DNA of 64,000 nucleotides from Engraulis encrasicolus (GCF_034702125.1 NC_085873.1:53071876-53135875), one strand, 5' to 3'; counted from the stretch's first letter, positions 11,701 to 23,498 are shown. Program-made: numbers and translations. The notes: generated by a model not told the origin, from the sequence alone.

Positions 11701-14700
11701 GGAGGAGGCAGTAGAGGAGGCAGTAGAGGAGGAGGCAGTAGAGGAGGAGGCAGTAGAGGAGGCAGTAGAGGAGGAGGCAGTAGAGGAGGAGGCAGTAGAG
11801 GAGGCAGTAGAGGAGGCAGTAGAGGAGGAGGCAGAAGAGGAGGCAGTAGAGGAGGAGGCAGTAGAGGAGGAGGCAGTAGAGGAGGCAGGAGAAGAGGAGG
11901 CATCAGAGGAGGAGGCAGTAGAGGAGGAGGCAGTAGAGGAGGAGGCAGTAGAGGAGGAGGGCAGTAGAGGAGGAGGCAGTAGAGGAGGAGGGCAGTAGAG
12001 GAGGCAGTAGAAGAGGCAGTAGAGGAGGAGGCAGTAGAGGAGGAGGCAGTAGAGGAGGAGGCAGTAGAGGAGGAGGCAGTAGAGGAGGAGGCAGTAGAGG
12101 AGGCAGTAGAAGAGGAGGCAGTAGAGGAGGAGGCAGTAGAGGAGGAGGCAGTAGAGGAGGAGGCAGTAGAGGAGGAGGCAGAAGAGGAGGCAGTAGAGGG
12201 CAGTAGAGGAGGAGGCAGTAGAGGAGGCAGTAGAGGAGGAGGCAGTAGAGGAGGCAGTAGAGGAGGAGGCAGTAGAAGAGGAGGCAGTAGAGGAGGCAGT
12301 AGAGGGCAGTAGAGGAGGCAGTAGAGGAGGAGGCAGTAGAGGAGGAGGCAGTAGAGGAGGAGGCAGTAGAGGAGGAGGCAGTAGTAGAGGAGGAGGCAGT
12401 AGAGGAGGAGGCAGTAGAGGAGGAGGCAGTAGAGGAGGCAGTAGAGGAGGCAGTAGAGGAGGAGGCAGTAGAGGAGGCAGTAGAAGAGGAGGCAGTAGAG
12501 GAGGCAGTAGAGGAGGAGGCAGTAGAGGAGGCAGTAGAGGAGGCAGTAGAAGAGGAGGCAGTAGAAGAGGAGGCAGTGGAGGGAGGGCAGTAGAACAGGA
12601 GGTAGTAGAAGAGGAGGCAGTAGAGGAGGAGGCAGTAGAAGAGGGTAGTAGAAGAGGCAGTAGAGGAGGCAGTAGAGGAGGAGGCAGTAGAGGAGGAGGC
12701 AGTAGAGGGCAGTAGAGGTAGAGGAGGCAGTAGAGGAGGAGGCAGTAGAGGAGGAGGCAGTAGAGGAGGATGCAGTAGAGGAGGAGGCAGTAGAGGAGGC
12801 AGTAGAGGAGGAGGCAGTAGAGGAGGCAGTAGAGGAGGAGGCAGTAGAGGAGGAGGCAGTAGAGGGCAGTAGAAGAGGAGGCAGTAGAGGGCAGTAGAGG
12901 AGGAGGCAGTAGAGGAGGAGGCAGTAGAGGAGGCAGTAGAGGAGGCAGTAGAGGAGGAGGCAGTAGAGGAGGAGGCAGTAGAGGAGGGCAGTAGAGGAGG
13001 CAGTAGAGGAGGAGGCAGTAGAGGAGGCAGTAGAGGAGGCAGTAGAGGAGGAGGCAGTAGAGGAGGCAGTAGAGGAGGAGGCAGTAGAGGAGGAGGCAGT
13101 AGAGGAGGAGGCAGTAGAGGAGGAGGCAGTAGAGGAGGAGGCAGTAGAAGAGGAGGCAGTAGAGGAGGAGGCAGTAGAGGAGGAGGCAGTAGAGGAGGCA
13201 GTAGAGGAGGAGGCAGTAGAGGAGGAGGCAGTAGAGGAGGCAGTAGAGGAGGCAGTAGAGGAGGAGGCAGTAGAGGAGGAGGCAGTAGAGGAGGAGGCAG
13301 TAGAGGAGGCAGTAGAGGAGGCAGTAGAGGAGGGCAGTAGAGGAGGCAGTAGAGGAGGAGGCAGTAGAGGAGGAGGCAGTAGAGGAGGAGGCAGTAGAGG
13401 AGGGCAGTAGAGGAGGGCAGTAGAGGAGGAGGCAGTAGAGGAGGGCAGTAGTAGAGGAGGCAGTAGAGGAGGAGGCAGTAGAGGAGGCAGTAGAGGAGGA
13501 GGCAGTAGAGGAGGAGGCTGTAGAAGAGGAGGCAGTAGAGGAGGAGGCAGTAGAGGAGGAGGCAGTAGAGGAGGCAGTAGAGGAGGAGGCAGTAGAGGAG
13601 GAGGCAGTAGAGGAGGCAGTAGAGGAGGCGGCAGTAGAGGAGGAGGCAGTAGAGGAGGCAGTAGAGGAGGAGGCAGTAGAGGAGGCAGTAGAGGAGGAGG
13701 CAGTAGAGGAGGCAGTAGAGGAGGCAGTAGAGGAGGAGGCAGTAGAGGAGGCAGTAGAGGAGGAGGCAGTAGAGGAGGAGGCAGTAGAAGAGGAGAGTAG
13801 TAGAGGAGGAGGCTGTAGAGGAGGCAGTAGAGGAGGAGGCAGTAGAGGAGGAGGCAGTAGAAGAGGAGGCAGTAGAGGAGGAGGCAGTAGAGGAGGAGGC
13901 AGTAGAGGAGGCAGTAGAGGAGGAGGCAGTAGAGGAGGAGGCAGTAGAGGAGGCAGTAGAGGAGGCAGTAGAGGAGGAGGCAGTAGAGGAGGAGGCAGTA
14001 GAGGAGGCAGTAGAGGAGGAGGCAGTAGAGGAGGCAGTAGAGGAGGAGGCAGTAGAGGAGGCAGTAGAGGAGGCAGTAGAGGAGGAGGCAGTAGAGGAGG
14101 CAGTAGAGGAGGCAGTAGAGGAGGAGGCAGTAGAAGAGGAGGCAGTGGAGGGAGGGCAGTAGAACAGGAGGTAGTAGAAGAGGAGGCAGTAGAGGAGGAG
14201 GCAGTAGAGGAGGAGGGCAGTAGAAGAGGAGGCAGTAGAAGAGGCAGTAGAGGAGGAGGCAGTAGAAGAGGAGGCAGTAGAGGAGGCAGTAGAGGGCAGT
14301 AGAGGAGGCAGTAGAGGAGGAGGCAGTAGAGGAGGAGGCAGGAGAGGAGGAGGAAGAAGAAGAGGAGGAGGCAGTAGAGGAGGAGGAGGCAGTAGAGGAG
14401 GAGGCAGTAGAGGAGGAGGCAGTAGAGGAGGCAGTAGAGGAGGAGGCAGTAGAAGAGGAGGCAGTAGAGGAGGCAGTAGAGGGCAGTAGAGGAGGCAGTA
14501 GAGGAGGAGGCAGTAGAGGAGGAGGCAGTAGAGGAGGAGGCAGTAGAGGAGGAGGCAGTAGAAGAGGAGGAGGCAGTAGAGGAGGAGGAGGCAGTAGAGG
14601 AGGAGGCAGTAGAGGAGGCAGTAGAGGAGGCAGTAGAGGAGGAGGCAGTAGAGGAGGCAGTAGAAGAGGAGGCAGTAGAGGAGGCAGTAGAGGAGGAGGC

Positions 14701-17700
14701 AGTAGAGGAGGCAGTAGAGGAGGCAGTAGAGGAGGAGGCAGTAGAAGAGGAGGCAGTAGAGGAGGAGGCAGTAGAGGAGGAGGCAGTAGAGGAGGAGGCA
14801 GTAGAGGAGGAGGCAGTAGAAGAGGGTAGTAGAGGAGGCAGTAGAGGAGGCAGTAGAGGAGGAGGCAGTAGAGGAGGCAGTAGAGGAGGCAGTAGAGGAG
14901 GCAGTAGAGGAGGAGGCAGTAGAGGAGGAGGCAGTAGAGGAGGAGGCAGTAGAGGAGGCAGTAGAGGAGGAGGCAGTAGAGGAGGAGGCAGTAGAGGAGG
15001 CAGTAGAGGAGGAGGCAGTAGAGGAGGAGGCAGTAGAGGAGGCAGTAGAGGAGGAGGCAGTAGAGGAGGCAGTAGAGGAGGAGGCAGTAGAGGAGGCAGT
15101 AGAGGAGGAGGCAGTAGAGGAGGGCAGTAGAGGAGGAGGCAGTAGAGGAGGAGGCAGTAGAGGAGGAGGCAGTAGAGGAGGAGGCAGTGGAGGAGGCAGT
15201 AGAGGAGGAGGCAGTAGAGGAGGAGGCAGTAGAGGAGGAGGAGGCAGTAGAGGAGGAGGCAGTAGAGGAGGCAGTAGAGGAGGAGGCAGTAGAGGAGGAG
15301 GCAGTAGAGGAGGAGGCAGTAGAGGAGGAGGCAGTAGAGGAGGAGGCAGTAGAGGAGGCAGTAGAGGAGGAGGCAGTAGAGGAGGAGGCAGTAGAGGAGG
15401 CAGTAGAGGAGGAGGCAGTAGAGGAGGAGGCAGTAGAGGAGGAGGCAGTAGAGGAGGAGGCAGTAGAGGAGGAGGCAGTAGAGGAGGCAGTAGAGGAGGC
15501 AGTAGAGGAGGAGGCAGTAGAGGAGGCAGTAGAGGAGGAGGCAGTAGAGGAGGAGGCAGTAGAGGAGGGCAGTAGAGGAGGAGGCAGTAGAGGAGGAGGC
15601 AGTAGAGGAGGAGGCAGTAGAAGAGGAGGCAGTAGAGGAGGAGGCAGAAGAGGAGGCAGTAGAGGGCAGTAGAGGAGGAGGCAGTAGAAGAGGAGGCAGT
15701 AGAGGAGGAGGCAGTAGAGGAGGAGGCAGTAGAGGAGGAGGCAGTAGAGGAGGAGGCAGTAGAGGAGGCAGTAGAGGAGGAGGCAGTAGAGGAGGAGGCA
15801 GTAGAGGAGGCAGTAGAGGAGGAGGCAGTAGAGGAGGCAGTAGAGGAGGAGGCAGTAGAGGAGGCAGTAGAGGAGGCAGTAGAGGAGGAGGCAGTAGAGG
15901 AGGAGGCAGTAGAGGAGGAGGCAGTAGAGGAGGAGGCAGTAGAGGAGGAGGCAGTAGAGGAGGCAGTAGAGGAGGAGGCAGTAGAGGAGGAGGCAGTAGA
16001 GGAGGAGGCAGTAGAGGAGGAGGCAGTAGAGGAGGAGGCAGTAGAGGAGGCAGTAGAGGAGGCAGTAGAGGAGGAGGCAGTAGAGGAGGCAGTAGAGGAG
16101 GAGGCAGTAGAGGAGGAGGCAGTAGAGGAGGCAGTAGAGGAGGAGGCAGTAGAGGAGGAGGCAGTAGAGGAGGCAGTAGAGGAGGCAGTAGAGGAGGCAG
16201 TAGAGGAGGCAGTAGAGGAGGAGGCAGTAGAGGAGGAGGCAGTAGAGGAGGAGGGCAGTAGAGGAGGAGGCAGTAGAGGAGGAGGGCAGTAGAGGAGGAG
16301 GCAGTAGAGGAGGAGGCAGTAGAAGAGGCAGTAGAGGAGGAGGCAGTAGAAGAGGAGGCAGTAGAGGAGGAGGCAGTAGAGGAGGCAGTAGAGGAGGGCA
16401 GTAGAGGAGGCAGTAGAGGAGGAGGCAGTAGAGGAGGAGGCAGTAGAGGAGGCAGTAGAGGAGGAGGCAGTAGAGGAGGCAGTAGAGGAGGAGGCAGTAG
16501 AGGAGGAGGCAGTAGAGGAGGAGGCAGTAGAGGAGGAGGCAGTAGAGGAGGCAGTAGAGGAGGAGGCAGTAGAGGAGGAGGCAGTAGAGGAGGAGGCAGT
16601 AGAGGAGGCAGTAGAGGAGGGCAGAAGAGGAGGAGGCAGTAGAGGAGGCAGTAGAGGAGGAGGCAGTAGAGGAGGAGGCAGTAGAGGAGGCAGTAGAGGA
16701 GGCAGTAGAGGAGGAGGCAGTAGAGGAGGAGGCAGTAGAGGAGGAGGCAGTAGAGGAGGAGGCAGTAGAGGAGGAGGCAGTAGAGGAGGAGGCAGTAGAG
16801 GAGGAGGCAGTAGAGGAGGCAGTAGAGGAGGAGGCAGTAGAGGAGGAGGCAGTAGAGGAGGCAGTAGAGGAGGAGGCAGTAGAGGAGGAGGCAGTAGAGG
16901 AGGAGGCAGTAGAGGAGGAGGCAGTAGAGGAGGCAGTAGAGGAGGAGGCAGTAGAGGAGGAGGCAGTAGAGGAGGAGGCAGTAGAGGAGGCAGTAGAGGA
17001 GGAGGCAGTAGAGGAGGAGGAGGCAGTAGAGGAGGAGGCAGTAGAGGAGGCAGTAGAGGAGGAGGCAGTAGAGGAGGAGGCAGTAGAGGAGGCAGTAGAG
17101 GAGGAGGCAGTAGAGGCAGTAGAGGAGGCAGTAGAGGAGGAGGCAGTAGAGGAGGAGGCAGTAGAAGAGGCAGTAGAGGAGGCAGTAGAGGAGGGCAGTA
17201 GAGGAGGAGGCAGTAGAGGAGGAGGCAGTAGAGGAGGCAGTAGAGGAGGAGGCAGTAGAGGAGGCAGTAGAGGAGGAGGCAGTAGAGGAGGAGGCAGTAG
17301 AGGAGGAGGCAGTAGAAGAGGAGGCAGTAGAGGAGGAGGCAGTAGAGGAGGAGGCAGTAGAGGAGGAGGCAGTAGAGGAGGAGGCAGTAGAGGAGGCAGT
17401 AGAGGAGGAGGCAGTAGAGGAGGCAGTAGAGGAGGAGGCAGTAGAGGAGGAGGCAGTAGAGGAGGAGGCAGTAGAGGAGGCAGTAGAGGAGGCAGTAGAG
17501 GAGGAGGCAGTAGAGGAGGAGGCAGTAGAGGGCAGTAGAGGAGGAGGCAGTAGAAGAGGAGGCAGTAGAGGAGGCAGTAGAGGAGGAGGCAGTAGAAGAG
17601 GAGGAGGCAGTAGAGGAGGAGGCAGTAGAGGAGGCAGTAGAGGAGGAGGCAGTAGAGGAGGAGGCAGTAGAGGAGGCAGTAGAGGAGGAGGCAGTAGAGG

Positions 17701-18392
17701 AGGAGGCAGTAGAGGAGGAGGCAGTAGAGGAGGCAGTAGAGGAGGAGGCAGTAGAGGAGGCAGTAGAGGAGGGCAGTAGAGGAGGCAGTAGAGGAGGAGG
17801 CAGTAGAGGAGGCAGTAGAGGAGGAGGCAGTAGAGGAGGAGGCAGTAGAGGAGGAGGCAGTAGAAGAGGAGGCAGTAGAGGAGGAGGCAGTAGAGGAGGC
17901 AGTAGAGGAGGAGGCAGTAGAGGAGGAGGCAGTAGAGGAGGGCAGTAGAGGAGGCAGTAGAGGAGGGCAGTAGAGGAGGAGGCAGTAGAGGAGGCAGTAG
18001 AGGAGGAGGCAGTAGAGGAGGAGGCAGTAGAGGAGGCAGTAGAGGAGGAGGCAGTAGAGGAGGAGGCAGTAGAGGAGGCAGTAGAGGAGGAGGCAGTAGA
18101 GGAGGCAGTAGAGGAGGCAGTAGAAGAGGAGGCAGTAGAGGAGGAGGCAGTAGAGGAGGAGGCAGTAGAGGAGGCAGTAGAGGAGGCAGTAGAGGAGGAG
18201 GCAGTAGAGGAGGCAGTAGAGGAGGCAGTAGAGGAGGAGGCAGTAGAGGAGGAGGCAGTAGAGGAGGAGGCAGTAGAGGAGGCAGTAGAGGAGGAGGCAG
18301 TAGAGGAGGCAGTAGAGGAGGAGGCAGTAGAGGAGGCAGTAGAAGAGGAGGCAGTAGAGGAGGCAGTAGAGGAGGCAGTAGAGGAGGAGGTA
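8740..18392. repeat. 9.6-kb megasatellite of 12/15-bp GGAGG(AGG)CAGTAGA units
   Basis: Hundreds of units in two lengths: 12 bp (GGAGGCAGTAGA) and 15 bp (GGAGGAGGCAGTAGA), interspersed without simple periodicity. Rarer variants are 13/16-bp units with an extra G (GGGCAGTAG), AGAAGAGG substitutions, GGCAGCAGAGG, GGTAGTAG and GGAGACAG. All common lengths are multiples of 3, and the complement (TCTACTGCCTCC) has no stop in any frame, so a 3467-codon minus-strand ORF survives even the frame-shifting units. On the plus strand one frame reads AGG-CAG-TAG. I see no splice sites, unique protein segment or promoter tied to it and treat it as noncoding. Confidence 0.96.
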
Positions 18393-18660
18393 GGGGCTGA
18401 AGTGGCAGCAGGGGCTGAGGTGTAGTGTGGGGCGGGAGGCAGGGTTGAGGTGTGGTGTGGTGTGAGTGTGGGGCGGGAGGCAGGGTTGAGGTGTGGTGTG
18501 GTGTCTAGTGGTGTGTTGTGTAGTGGTCCGGTGTGGTGTGGGCTCTGGCTTGATTGGAGGCTGGTGTGGTGTGGTGTGGTGTGTTGTGTAGTGGTGTGGT
18601 GTGGTGTGGGGCGGTGTGGTCCGGTGTGTTGTGGGCTCTGGCTTGATTGGAGGCTGGCCA
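18393..18660. repeat. GTGGTGTGGTGT-rich degenerate repeat, right shoulder
   Basis: GGCAGGGTTGAGGTGTGGTG at 18438 and 18479 repeats the left shoulder of the megasatellite. It continues as GTGGTGTGGTGT with a duplicated GGCTCTGGCTTGATTGGAGG at about 18540 and 18640. Confidence 0.85.
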
Positions 18661-19022
18661 CAGGCAGGGAGCCGTCTCCCCACCGCTGGGCAGCTCTGAT
18701 GATCAGGCCTGGGCCCCCGCTGGCGACGCACCTCCTCCTGGTTTAACCGCCCCGGTTTATTTATTTCATTTGCCTTTTTATGCCACCCCTCCACGTCCCC
18801 ACACCCTCCTCCTCCTCCGCTCCATCCCTCCATCCCTCCATCCCTCCTCTCCTTTCCTCTTCCTTCCCAAAACCACCTTCGTGTTTTTTAAATTTTATTT
18901 AATAATTTTTTTTACAACATTTTCCTGACAGACCTCCCTCAAAGCGCCAAGGTGGCCCCGCTAAGTTGAGCGCCCTGCTAACACCGTCAGTCTAATTAAC
19001 TTGATGAGGGAGAAAGAAAAAC
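18661..19022. other. Unique island, no gene seen
   Basis: C-rich then AT-rich. A segment at about 18928-19005 (CAGACCTCCCTCAAAGCGCC, later TCTAATTAACTTGATGAGGG) looks like constrained noncoding sequence, but this cannot be tested here. Confidence 0.35.
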
Positions 19023-19343
19023 ATGGAGAAGAGAAGAAGAGAAGATAAGAGAAGAGAAGAAGGGAAGAGAAGGAAGAGGAGAAGAGAAGGAAGAAGAGAA
19101 GAGAAGGAAGAAGAGAAGAGAGAAGAGAAGGAAGAAGAGAAGAGAAGAGAAGAGAAGAGAAGAGAAGAGAAGAGAAGAGAAGAGAAGAGAAGAGAAGAGA
19201 AGGAAGAAGAGAAGAGAAGAGAAGAGAAGGAAGAAGAGAGAAGAAGAGAAGAGAAGGAGGAAATGACAGCGTGCCCTCCTGCCGGCCCGGCTCAGGCTGC
19301 TGGGGAAATCAGCTATCTCACACCGGCTGTCCCTCAACTGGAG

Positions 19344-19390
<47 letters not shown>

Positions 19391-19472
19391 AAGAGGGGGA
19401 GAGAAAGAGAGAGAGAGAGAGGAGAGAGAAAGAGGGGGAGAGAGAGAGAGGAGAGAAAGAGGAGAGAGAGGC
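19023..19472. repeat. (GAAGA)n and (GA)n purine tracts
   Basis: AGAGAAGAAG/AGAGA repeats at 19023-19262, then about 85 bp of unique sequence, then (GA)n with GGGGAGA interruptions at 19350-19472. Confidence 0.9.
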
Positions 19473-19840
19473 AAACGCAAACTTCCTCAGAGCCACTTTC
19501 TGAGGCCTAATCATTTTAGCTCAAATCCTAAAGTTAGTTTACAGATCTGGTCAAGCATAGCTTACGGTGTGTGTGTGTGAGATTGTGTGTGTGTGTTGGG
19601 CTGGAGGGGGTGGGGTGAGTTGGCCTCGTAACGGTGTGTGTGTGTGTGGGGGGGGGATTGGCCTCATAACGGTGTGACTGTGTGTGTGGCTGTGTGTAAA
19701 TGAGGTGTTTCTGCAAGTGAAATGTAAGTGCCCTGCACAGGTGTTGCTGTTAATGACCTCGCTAAGACCTACATCTGTGGTGGCGACTTTTTGCTTTTGC
19801 TCTGCCATTGGGCTTTATTTATTTCCCAAATGATGTCTTG
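19473..19840. other. Unique/GT-spaced stretch, no gene seen
   Basis: Short GT runs and a duplicated TTGGCCTC(G/A)TAACGGTGTG motif at about 19620 and 19660. No credible coding frame. Confidence 0.5.
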
Positions 19841-19882
19841 CACTTGAGGAAGGACTTAGGTCCGTAATGTCGTGCTATTAAA
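19841..19882 (+). mobile_element. Possible Penelope-like element relic with hammerhead-type motif
   Basis: CTTGAGGAAGGACTTAGGTC, followed by CGTAATGTCGTGCTATTAAA. The block GGAC-TTAG-GTCC can form a four-base-pair stem between a CUGAUGA-like and a GAAAC-like segment. That is the layout of hammerhead ribozymes carried at the ends of Penelope-like retroelements (CTGATGAAGG...CCGAAACGT...AATAAA). Core positions deviate (CTTGAGGA, GTAAT), so catalysis is unlikely. The family call is inference. Confidence 0.35.
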
Positions 19883-20585
19883 CAACTGGGAGCATTAACA
19901 GTGTTGCGGACATCTATCATTTACTTCTGTTATTTTGTTTTGTCCAGCACCTGTACCACTGATGTCCGCACATTCTCTGCCTTCTAAAATACTATTTAAT
20001 AGATATCAGTGAAACTATCAATACAATATGAAACAGTTCAGTTCAGTTCAAGATTATTTGTCCCAAAAGGGAAAGTTAAGTCGTAGCAGGTGTGTAGCCT
20101 CTTACTGTAGATGGGGTCGCCGGCAGGCCTATTCACTATTAGCAGAAAATACTCAACTAAATCTTAACAGCATTGCTATGACAGTACCGAGAGCCTTAAG
20201 TAACAGATTAAGACAGAGCCATTACAGTTTTGGTGACAGTAAGGTTATAACATACTGTAGGCCCTGCACTAAGGGGTTAAAAACATTCAGAACAGATGAC
20301 AAATATGCTTATAAAACAAGATAAAGTCAGGGGACGTGGGGTCAACACAGCACAAGGACATAAGACTGGGATCCATACACAGAATTAAAAATCAATAAAA
20401 TATAAACAAATATTCATTGTGGCTATAAGATATTCCATTTGCCACAAAACCCCAACTTTTATCAGAAAAAAATCTCCAGGAATAGTCTGCCACATGTTCT
20501 ACAAATATACTGAAGAAAAAAACCAAAACAAAAACAAATGGGCTTGGGTGTGTGTGTGTATATGTGTGTATAAGTAATATGCTTA
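19883..20585. other. Unique AT-rich stretch with dispersed-repeat scrap
   Basis: Contains the fish-repeat-like motif ATTTGTCCCAAAAGGGAAAG at about 20055. The rest is AT-rich with no gene visible. Confidence 0.4.
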
Positions 20586-20990
20586 TAGTACAGTGCAGTA
20601 CAGTACAGTACAGTGCAGTACAGTGCAGTACAGTGCAGTACAGTGCAGTACAGTACAGTGCAGTACAGTACAGTGCAGTACAGTACAGTACAGTGCAGTG
20701 CAGTACAGTGCAGTACAGTACAGTGCAGTGCAGTGCAGTACAGTACAGTGCAGTACAGTACAGTACAGTGCAGTGCAGTACAGTGCGTTGCAGTACAGTG
20801 CAGTGCAGTGCAGTACAGTACAGTGCAGTGCAGTACAATACAGTGCAGTGCAGTACAGTACAGTGCAGTGCAGTACAGTACAGTGCAGTACAGTACAGTA
20901 CAGTACAGTACAGTGCAGTGCAGTACAGTACAGTACAGTGCAGTGCAGTACAGTACAGTACAGTGCAGTGCAGTACAGTACAGTACAGTG
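20586..20990. repeat. (CAGTA/CAGTG)n pentanucleotide array
   Basis: About 80 five-base units differing only at the fifth base, in an irregular A/G order. Rare variants are GCGTTG and CAATA. Adjacent units create GTAC or GTGC joints. The array passes into a short GT run at 20990-21004. Confidence 0.95.
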
Positions 20991-21124
20991 TGTGTGTGTG
21001 TGTGCAGTGCGGTGCCTCTCTCTGGTACAACAGTGCGGTGCCTTCCTCTGTTTGGCTTGTCTGGTGTCTCAGGGCTCCGGATGTTGTGGATCTCTGGGAG
21101 CTTGTAGTATGCTCAGGACTCCAG

Positions 21125-21247
<123 letters not shown>

Positions 21248-21380
21248 GAGGACTCCAGAGGGGTCCGTGAGGGAGACACGCGTCAGGGCACGGCGTCACC
21301 CCAGGCGGGGGATCAGGCGTTAGGGGGACGACACGCGTGCCAGCGGCTCAGGCCCACAGAGACGGCCTAAACCTCCACAC

Positions 21381-21551
21381 CGGGAGAGGAGAGAGGAGAG
21401 GAGAGGAGAGGAGAGGAGGAGGGGAGAGGAGAGGAGAGGAGAGGAGAGGAGGAGATGAGAAGAGAGGAGACAGAGGAAATCGGGAAGAGAGGAGGAGAGG
21501 AGAGGAGAGGAGAGGAGAGGAGAGGAGAGGAGAGGAGAGGAGAGGAGAGAG
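21381..21551. repeat. (GGAGA)n tract
   Basis: GGAGA pentanucleotides with GGAGGAGATGAG interruptions. Purine-only on the + strand. Confidence 0.92.
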
Positions 21552-22050
21552 GGGAAAGCGGCGAGGCCCTCCCGCCCCTCTGCGGAGCGCCGCTCGGCAA
21601 CATGTCCTGCGTCTCCCGCGGCAACCCTAATGAGTTTTATCGGGGGCTTAAGCCAGAGTGTCTTTGTGGCAGGTGATCGGAGCGCAGGGAGCGCAGCTCA
21701 GGCCCTTTCTCATTCCCCCGTAACAAAGGCAGCGAGGAGGGGACGGGAGGAGGGGACGGGAGAAGAGAGGAGGAGACGGCACGGGACACAGGCCCTCCTG
21801 CGCTCCCCCTGTGCTCTCTCCTTCTCCGAGACACACCAGGGGCCTCCCACCTGAGAACTGCCGCCGCAACGCACCACACCGCACCACACCGCCCCGGCTA
21901 CCGTCATATCACCGCACCACACCGCACGCCATCATATCACCGCAGCACAACACACTGCACCACACCGCCTCCCATAATATCACCGCCTCGCACCGCACCT
22001 TTATATCGGTTTCAAAACCATCAGGTCCTGCTTAGACTCTCAAACATTCT
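21552..22050. other. GC-rich unique island plus CCGCACCACA-type short tandem
   Basis: 21560-21860 is GC-rich and non-repetitive (AACCCTAATGAGTTTTATCG within) and may be constrained noncoding DNA. 21868-22000 repeats CACACCGC and CATATCACCGC blocks at ~35-40-bp spacing. No gene seen. Confidence 0.45.
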
Positions 22051-22160
22051 TTCTGTCTTGCTCTCTCTCAAACACTCTTTCTCTCTCGCTCTAACTCTTT
22101 CCCTCTTTCTCTCTCAAACCCTCTTTCTCTCTCTCTCTCTCTATCTGTCTTCCTCGCTCT
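22051..22160. repeat. CTCTTTCT/(CT)n pyrimidine tract
   Basis: CTCTCAAACNCTCTTTCTCT repeated about three times with short CT runs. Confidence 0.75.
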
Positions 22161-22516
22161 CATTGTTGAGGGAGGGCCATTTTGAGAAGTATATGTCAGG
22201 GGAAATGGGCCCACTTAGCCAAACGGGGTCCATTCATACATCCACCCACTCACTCAGGGCCAGCCAATACTCAGGTCCAATATATTTCCAGTCTATTTAT
22301 GAATATGTGATTATATAACACCACTTACCTCGCTGGCCTCACTAGTTACATAACCAGGTTCAGAAATTTGGGTATGTAAATGTGTCCGGGCTGAATGGGA
22401 GGAGGGTAGTTGATGGTGGTGATGGAGGTGGAGGTGGCAGATATCAAGGGGGGGCTGTTCGGTAGAGGGAGTAGGTGAGGGGAGTGATGGAGGTGGAGGT
22501 GGTGAAGGCTGACAAC

Positions 22517-22645
22517 TTTGTCCGGGCCCGAGACAAGGTCATCTGAAAGGGCCCCCCGTGCCCAATAGATCCAATGTAAGGAGAAACAAATTCTGAGCCC
22601 CATCTCTCCCTGGGCCCGGGACAACTGTCCCCTTTGTCCCCACCC
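22517..22645. repeat. Dispersed repeat, copy 2
   Basis: Same order as the copy at 8383-8522: TTTGTCCGGGCCCGAGACAA, GTCATCTGAAAGGGCCCCCC, CAATGTAAGGAGA, then GGGCCCGGGACAACTGTCCC and CTTTGTCCCCACC. Same orientation. Confidence 0.65.
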
Positions 22646-23230
22646 TGCAGAGCCCTTCCCTTCCCTAAGAAAATAGGCTTCATCGTCCTTTAACTGTGCT
22701 TACCTCAATTCTCATCAAAATCAGGGTGACTACCAGCTCTCATTCATTTTTTATTTTTAATTTTTAAATAAAAAAAACGTGTTCTTTCAAGCACTTTGCC
22801 GGCGTCCTTTGATCACAGAATGTAAAAAAAAATGGTGGTTGATGAGGGGTGGCAGTCAGTCCTGTACGAGAACAGTAGATGTTTTGTAAAAAGGCGGTGA
22901 AACCGGCCGACTTTAATTCTTTTATACTTCAAGTTTCTCGTCACAGTAAACTCACCCCGGTGTCCTAAACCTGCTAAAGTTGACAAAAGAAGAACAGAGA
23001 AGGAAAGAAGAGGGGAAAAAAACACAAAAAAAACCCCACTTTTGTCAGATTCTGAATATGTCATGAGATCGCACAGGATGTCATGTTCCGCTGTGAATAA
23101 TTCACTTGTTTGCGTTGGATGTGATGCATGTAATGTTGAAGACTGTGACAAAGAGCCAATGTAAAGTCATACCACATTCTTAACTTGCTCTATTGGAAAA
23201 AAAAATGTTCACCGCACTGTGACTCATATG

Positions 23231-23267
<37 letters not shown>

Positions 23268-23400
23268 ATACGCAGAATCTGAAATATGCTCTTTCGTCTT
23301 CCTTTCGCTGTTTCAGTCACAAAGGAACGTGTCATATCCACGGCGTGTGTCACTGACTGCGGGTGTATATCTCCATTTCAGTGCGGTTGTGTCAGAGCGT
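22646..23400. other. Unique AT-rich stretch, no gene seen
   Basis: Poly(A) runs and a short (CA)n at 23235-23266. No supported reading frame. Confidence 0.5.
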
Positions 23401-23410
23401 GTGTGCGTGC

Positions 23411-23498
<88 letters not shown>

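Noticed and set aside
8430..18833. 3467-codon minus-strand ORF (and the 2252-codon ORF 11903-18661) as a giant protein
   Set aside because: Every minus-strand frame of the 12/15-bp unit is stop-free. The translation merely cycles between TASS, LLYC and LLPP with each length variant. No domain, splice site or promoter.
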